This document shows, in pieces, positions 61,556 to 64,000 of a DNA stretch of 64,000 nucleotides; position 1 is the stretch's first letter, and each line of letters starts with the position of its first letter. The stretch covers positions 49,858-113,857 of the forward strand of contig CAKPMC010000003.1 in assembly GCA_934167875.1 (NCBI GenBank). The letters are read 5' to 3'. Source of the DNA: an uncultured Bacilli bacterium (GTDB lineage Bacteria; Bacillota_I; Bacilli_A; RF39; UBA660). The notes beneath the pieces were generated by a model. The model did no database searches. It was given only the letters and a program-made list of their open reading frames with translations, and had not been told where the DNA came from. The position numbers and the translations under genes are program-made.

Positions 61556-63840
61556 ACATATATTTCTTTTTTACCATCTAAGATACTATCTATCACATAA
61601 TCATCTATTTTTTCTTCTATTACTTGATCAATCCTTCTAGCTCCAAATTCCTTATATCTAGAAAGTTCAATTATTTTATTAATAATAGTATCATTAATAT
61701 GAATTTTTATATTTTTTTCTTTAAATTTGTTTCTAACAATATCAAGTTTGTATTTAATAATATTTTTAATAGAAACATCATCTAACTTATTAAAATAAAT
61801 TACTTTTTGAATACGATTTAATAATTCCAAAGATAAAAAATCCTTAAGTTTACTATCTTCTTTACTAACTTCTTCAACAAACCCAACTGAATCACGATTA
61901 AAACCAACATTAGATGTCATTATTATAATATGATGATTAAAATAAACTGTATTTCCCCTAGAATCTGTTATCTTACCCTCATCAAGTATTTGTAAAAATA
62001 AGTTTAAAACAGCAGGGTGAGCCTTTTCTATCTCATCAAGTAACACAACAGCATGAGGATTTTTTCTAATTTTTTCTAATTTATTATTACCATCATCATA
62101 ACCGACGTATCCAGGTGCTGAACCAATAATTTTGGTAATAGAACTACTATCACGATATTCACTCATATCAAAGCGAATTAATTTATCTTCACCAAATAAA
62201 TAATTAGAATATTCAGCTGCTAATCTCGTTTTGCCTACACCAGTAGGTCCAACAAATAAATAGGAATAAGGTTTATTACTATCACTATATCCAAGTTTAA
62301 TTCTTTTAGTTGCTGATACCAAAGATGATATAGCTTCATCTTGACCAATTATTTTCTTTTTTAAACAAGTTTCCAAATTTTTAATATATTTACTATTACT
62401 ACTATTAATTTCATAAATAGGTATATTAGTCTTTTGGCTTACTACTTCAGCTATATCACTAACATTTATAGTATTAACTTGTTTATTAGTCTTTTTTAAC
62501 TCTAATTTATTTATTTTAGATAATACTGATTTTTCTTGTGTTTTAAGACACATAGCATTTTCAAAATCCTGTTTTATAATAAATTGGTTCTTTGCCGCAA
62601 CTATCTGATTTAATTCTTCTTTATAGATATTTAATTTACTAAACGATTTATATTTAGAAATAGATGCTTTAGAACATACTTCATCAAGTATATCTATAGC
62701 TTTATCTGGTTGCTTTCTATCGTAAATATACTTATTAGATAACTTAATAATTAATTTAAGTTCGTCATCACCAATTTTAACTCCATGATAAGCTTCATAA
62801 ATTGGCTTAAGTTTTTCTAATATTTGATAAACAGCTTCCGTATCTGGTTCATAAACAAATACAGTTTGAAATCTTCTATCCATAGCCCTATCTTTTTCTA
62901 TAGTTTGCTTATACTCATCAGTAGTAGTAGCACCTATTAATCTAATTTTACCACGAGCTAAAGCCGGTTTAAAAATATTGGCAGCATCAATTGCCCCTTC
63001 GGCTCCACCAGCACCCATTAAAGTATGTATTTCATCTATAAATAATAAAATATTATCACTGTTTTCTAACTCTTTAAGCATTTTTGTAACACGTTCCTCA
63101 AACTCACCACGATACTTAGTTCCAGAAACTAAAGTAGCTATAGAAACTGATATAATCCTTTTATTTTTTAATTGACTTGGAACTTTATCCTCTACTATTA
63201 ATCTTGCCAATTCCTCTACTAGAGCCGTTTTACCAACACCAGCATCACCTATTAATAATGGATTATTTTTTCCACGTCTACACAAAATTTCCATTATTCT
63301 TTTTATTTCCTTATCCCTTCCAACAACAGGATCTAATTCATTAAGCATAGCCTTCTTAGTTAAATCAACGCCAAATTCTTCTACCAACAATTTCTTTTTA
63401 TTATTTTTCTTTTTATTACTAAGTTTGGTAGAAAAATAATCTTGAATATCACTAACATCTATATCCATTTCATTTAAAATTCTAACTGCAACACCACCAC
63501 CTTCTTCTAGAATAGCAAATAATAAATGATCTGTAGTAACCTCTCCATTTGAAGATTCCTTACTAATTAATAAGGCTGTTTCCATAACTCTTTTTAAAAG
63601 TGGTGTATACAAAAACCAATCATTTTTCTCAGTACCATAACCTATAAGTTCAATTAATTTATCTTTAAACTTATTATAAGTAATTCCAAAATCATTTAAT
63701 TTTTTACTTAACTCACTATCACATTTCAATAGTGAAAGGAATAAATGTTCACTACCAACATAAGGATGTTTTAACTCTTGCATTTCTTTTTTTGCATTTA
63801 ATAATACTTTTTGTGCTTCTTCACTAAACTTAGAAAACAT
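61540..63840 (-). CDS. clpC: ClpC-type AAA+ unfoldase
   Basis: The 766-aa protein has the double Clp N-domain (SEEAQKVLLNAKKEMQELKHPYVGSEHLFLSLL...), absent from the clpB here, then two AAA+ modules. The first Walker A is GDAGVGKT near residue 200 and the second GPTGVGKT near 515. The middle domain is short, as in ClpC. It feeds ClpP and is normally controlled by CtsR and McsAB. No CtsR box or mcsAB genes are seen in the 160 bp available upstream. AGAGGAGGAA precedes the start. Confidence 0.9.
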   Translation of the reverse strand: MFSKFSEEAQKVLLNAKKEMQELKHPYVGSEHLFLSLLKCDSELSKKLNDFGITYNKFKDKLIELIGYGTEKNDWFLYTPLLKRVMETALLISKESSNGEVTTDHLLFAILEEGGGVAVRILNEMDIDVSDIQDYFSTKLSNKKKNNKKKLLVEEFGVDLTKKAMLNELDPVVGRDKEIKRIMEILCRRGKNNPLLIGDAGVGKTALVEELARLIVEDKVPSQLKNKRIISVSIATLVSGTKYRGEFEERVTKMLKELENSDNILLFIDEIHTLMGAGGAEGAIDAANIFKPALARGKIRLIGATTTDEYKQTIEKDRAMDRRFQTVFVYEPDTEAVYQILEKLKPIYEAYHGVKIGDDELKLIIKLSNKYIYDRKQPDKAIDILDEVCSKASISKYKSFSKLNIYKEELNQIVAAKNQFIIKQDFENAMCLKTQEKSVLSKINKLELKKTNKQVNTINVSDIAEVVSQKTNIPIYEINSSNSKYIKNLETCLKKKIIGQDEAISSLVSATKRIKLGYSDSNKPYSYLFVGPTGVGKTRLAAEYSNYLFGEDKLIRFDMSEYRDSSSITKIIGSAPGYVGYDDGNNKLEKIRKNPHAVVLLDEIEKAHPAVLNLFLQILDEGKITDSRGNTVYFNHHIIIMTSNVGFNRDSVGFVEEVSKEDSKLKDFLSLELLNRIQKVIYFNKLDDVSIKNIIKYKLDIVRNKFKEKNIKIHINDTIINKIIELSRYKEFGARRIDQVIEEKIDDYVIDSILDGKKEIYVNFPN

Positions 63841-63899
63841 ATCAATTCCTCCTCTAATAATTCTATGATTATTATGAGGAAATTAGAAATTATTTAAAC

Positions 63900-63925
63900 A
63901 AAAAAAGAGTAGACTTTCTACTCTT
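63900..63925 (-). terminator. Terminator of a gene reaching past the right edge
   Basis: AAGAGTAGA-aag-TCTACTCTT then TTTTT on the minus strand, just upstream of the clpC leader. Confidence 0.85.
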
Positions 63926-63926
63926 C

Positions 63927-64000
63927 CTAAATTGAAATTTCAACCGCACCACCTGGTGCGGCTTTTTGATACAATAAAAGGAGCCAAATCCCGGCAAGGA
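63927..64000 (-). CDS. Possible 3' end of a gene running off the window
   Basis: A minus-strand frame reads LAGIWLLLLYQKAAPGGAVEISI then TAG (63927-63929), directly followed by the terminator. The same bases also form CCGCACC-acct-GGTGCGG with CTTTTT on the plus strand (63943-63966) and the first half of a GGAGCC... inverted repeat. The stretch may therefore be non-coding terminators instead. Confidence 0.35.
   Translation of the reverse strand, partial: LAGIWLLLLYQKAAPGGAVEISI

Noticed and set aside
1..64000. CRISPR array
   Set aside because: No regularly spaced 23-47-bp direct repeats with unique spacers. The only periodic DNA (19005-19197) has 24-bp units with no spacers.

Overview
The window comes from a low-GC Bacillota genome with small intergenic gaps, most like the gut-associated, reduced Bacilli/Erysipelotrichia-type lineages (RF39-like uncultured Bacilli). 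This placement is inferred from gene order and protein style, not from a 16S gene. TGA acts as a stop: rpoB, rpoC, fusA, clpB and clpC run full length with TGG for Trp, and rsmC ends in TGA. Most genes lie on the minus strand. Shine-Dalgarno sequences are strong (typically GAGGTGAT or AAGGAG), and they place several starts inside longer open frames.

Layout. 1-11.9 kb: the end of an unknown gene, an NPKTG-anchored surface protein, an Rpn-type nuclease, a CorA transporter, an amine-dehydrogenase-like enzyme (plus strand), a small M3-like metallopeptidase, a YetF membrane protein, a compact formate-THF ligase, an N-domain-less ClpB under a CIRCE/SigA promoter, and a CtpA-type protease. 12-19.5 kb: an accessory block with an AraC regulator plus ABC exporter, a uracil-DNA-glycosylase-like gene behind a truncated rdgB-like frame, unknown small genes, a large serine recombinase broken by one in-frame TGA, and decayed repeats. 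19.5-24.5 kb: the classic ssrA-smpB-(capA-like)-rnr-secG neighbourhood. 24.5-35.3 kb: TspO, a Tim44-like protein, enolase, MurD, a FemAB transferase (plus strand), then the str operon (rpsL-rpsG-fusA-tuf). 35.4-42.6 kb: a tiny membrane protein, a large secreted/anchored protein, and an operon of merR, an orphan VirD4/TraG-like ATPase, a 71-aa protein and an ABC exporter. Upstream of that operon lies a tail-anchored protein whose promoter contains a G10 homopolymer. 42.6-64 kb: rpoC-rpoB-rsmC, an inserted plus-strand helical-repeat gene, rplL-rplJ-rplA-rplK, nusG-secE, a sigH-like sigma gene, rlmB-mrnC-cysS, a phosphodiester-glycosidase protein and clpC. This is the usual Firmicutes order clpC...cysS-mrnC-rlmB-...-sigH-secE-nusG-rplKAJL-rsmC-rpoBC, with lineage-specific insertions.

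How it works together. Translation, transcription, ribosome rescue (tmRNA/SmpB/RNase R), protein quality control (ClpB, ClpC) and secretion (SecE, SecG) account for most of the DNA. Ribosomal-protein leaders (L10, putative L1 and L11) and many terminators are visible. Several terminators are built from the last codons of the gene they end (enolase, rpoC, clpC, the 312-aa repeat gene).

Best candidates for undescribed biology: (1) the 42.6-37.9 kb cassette, where a promoter with a G10 tract in its spacer suggests phase variation of a membrane protein, next to a MerR-type promoter (19-bp spacer, perfect palindrome) driving merR, a VirD4-like ATPase with a degenerate Walker B, a small protein and an exporter; (2) the mTERF-like/36-residue helical-repeat protein encoded against the flow between rplL and rsmC-rpoB; (3) a palindrome over the -10 of ssrA; (4) the recombinase block with its GC-richer conserved-looking segment and 24-bp coding-like repeats.
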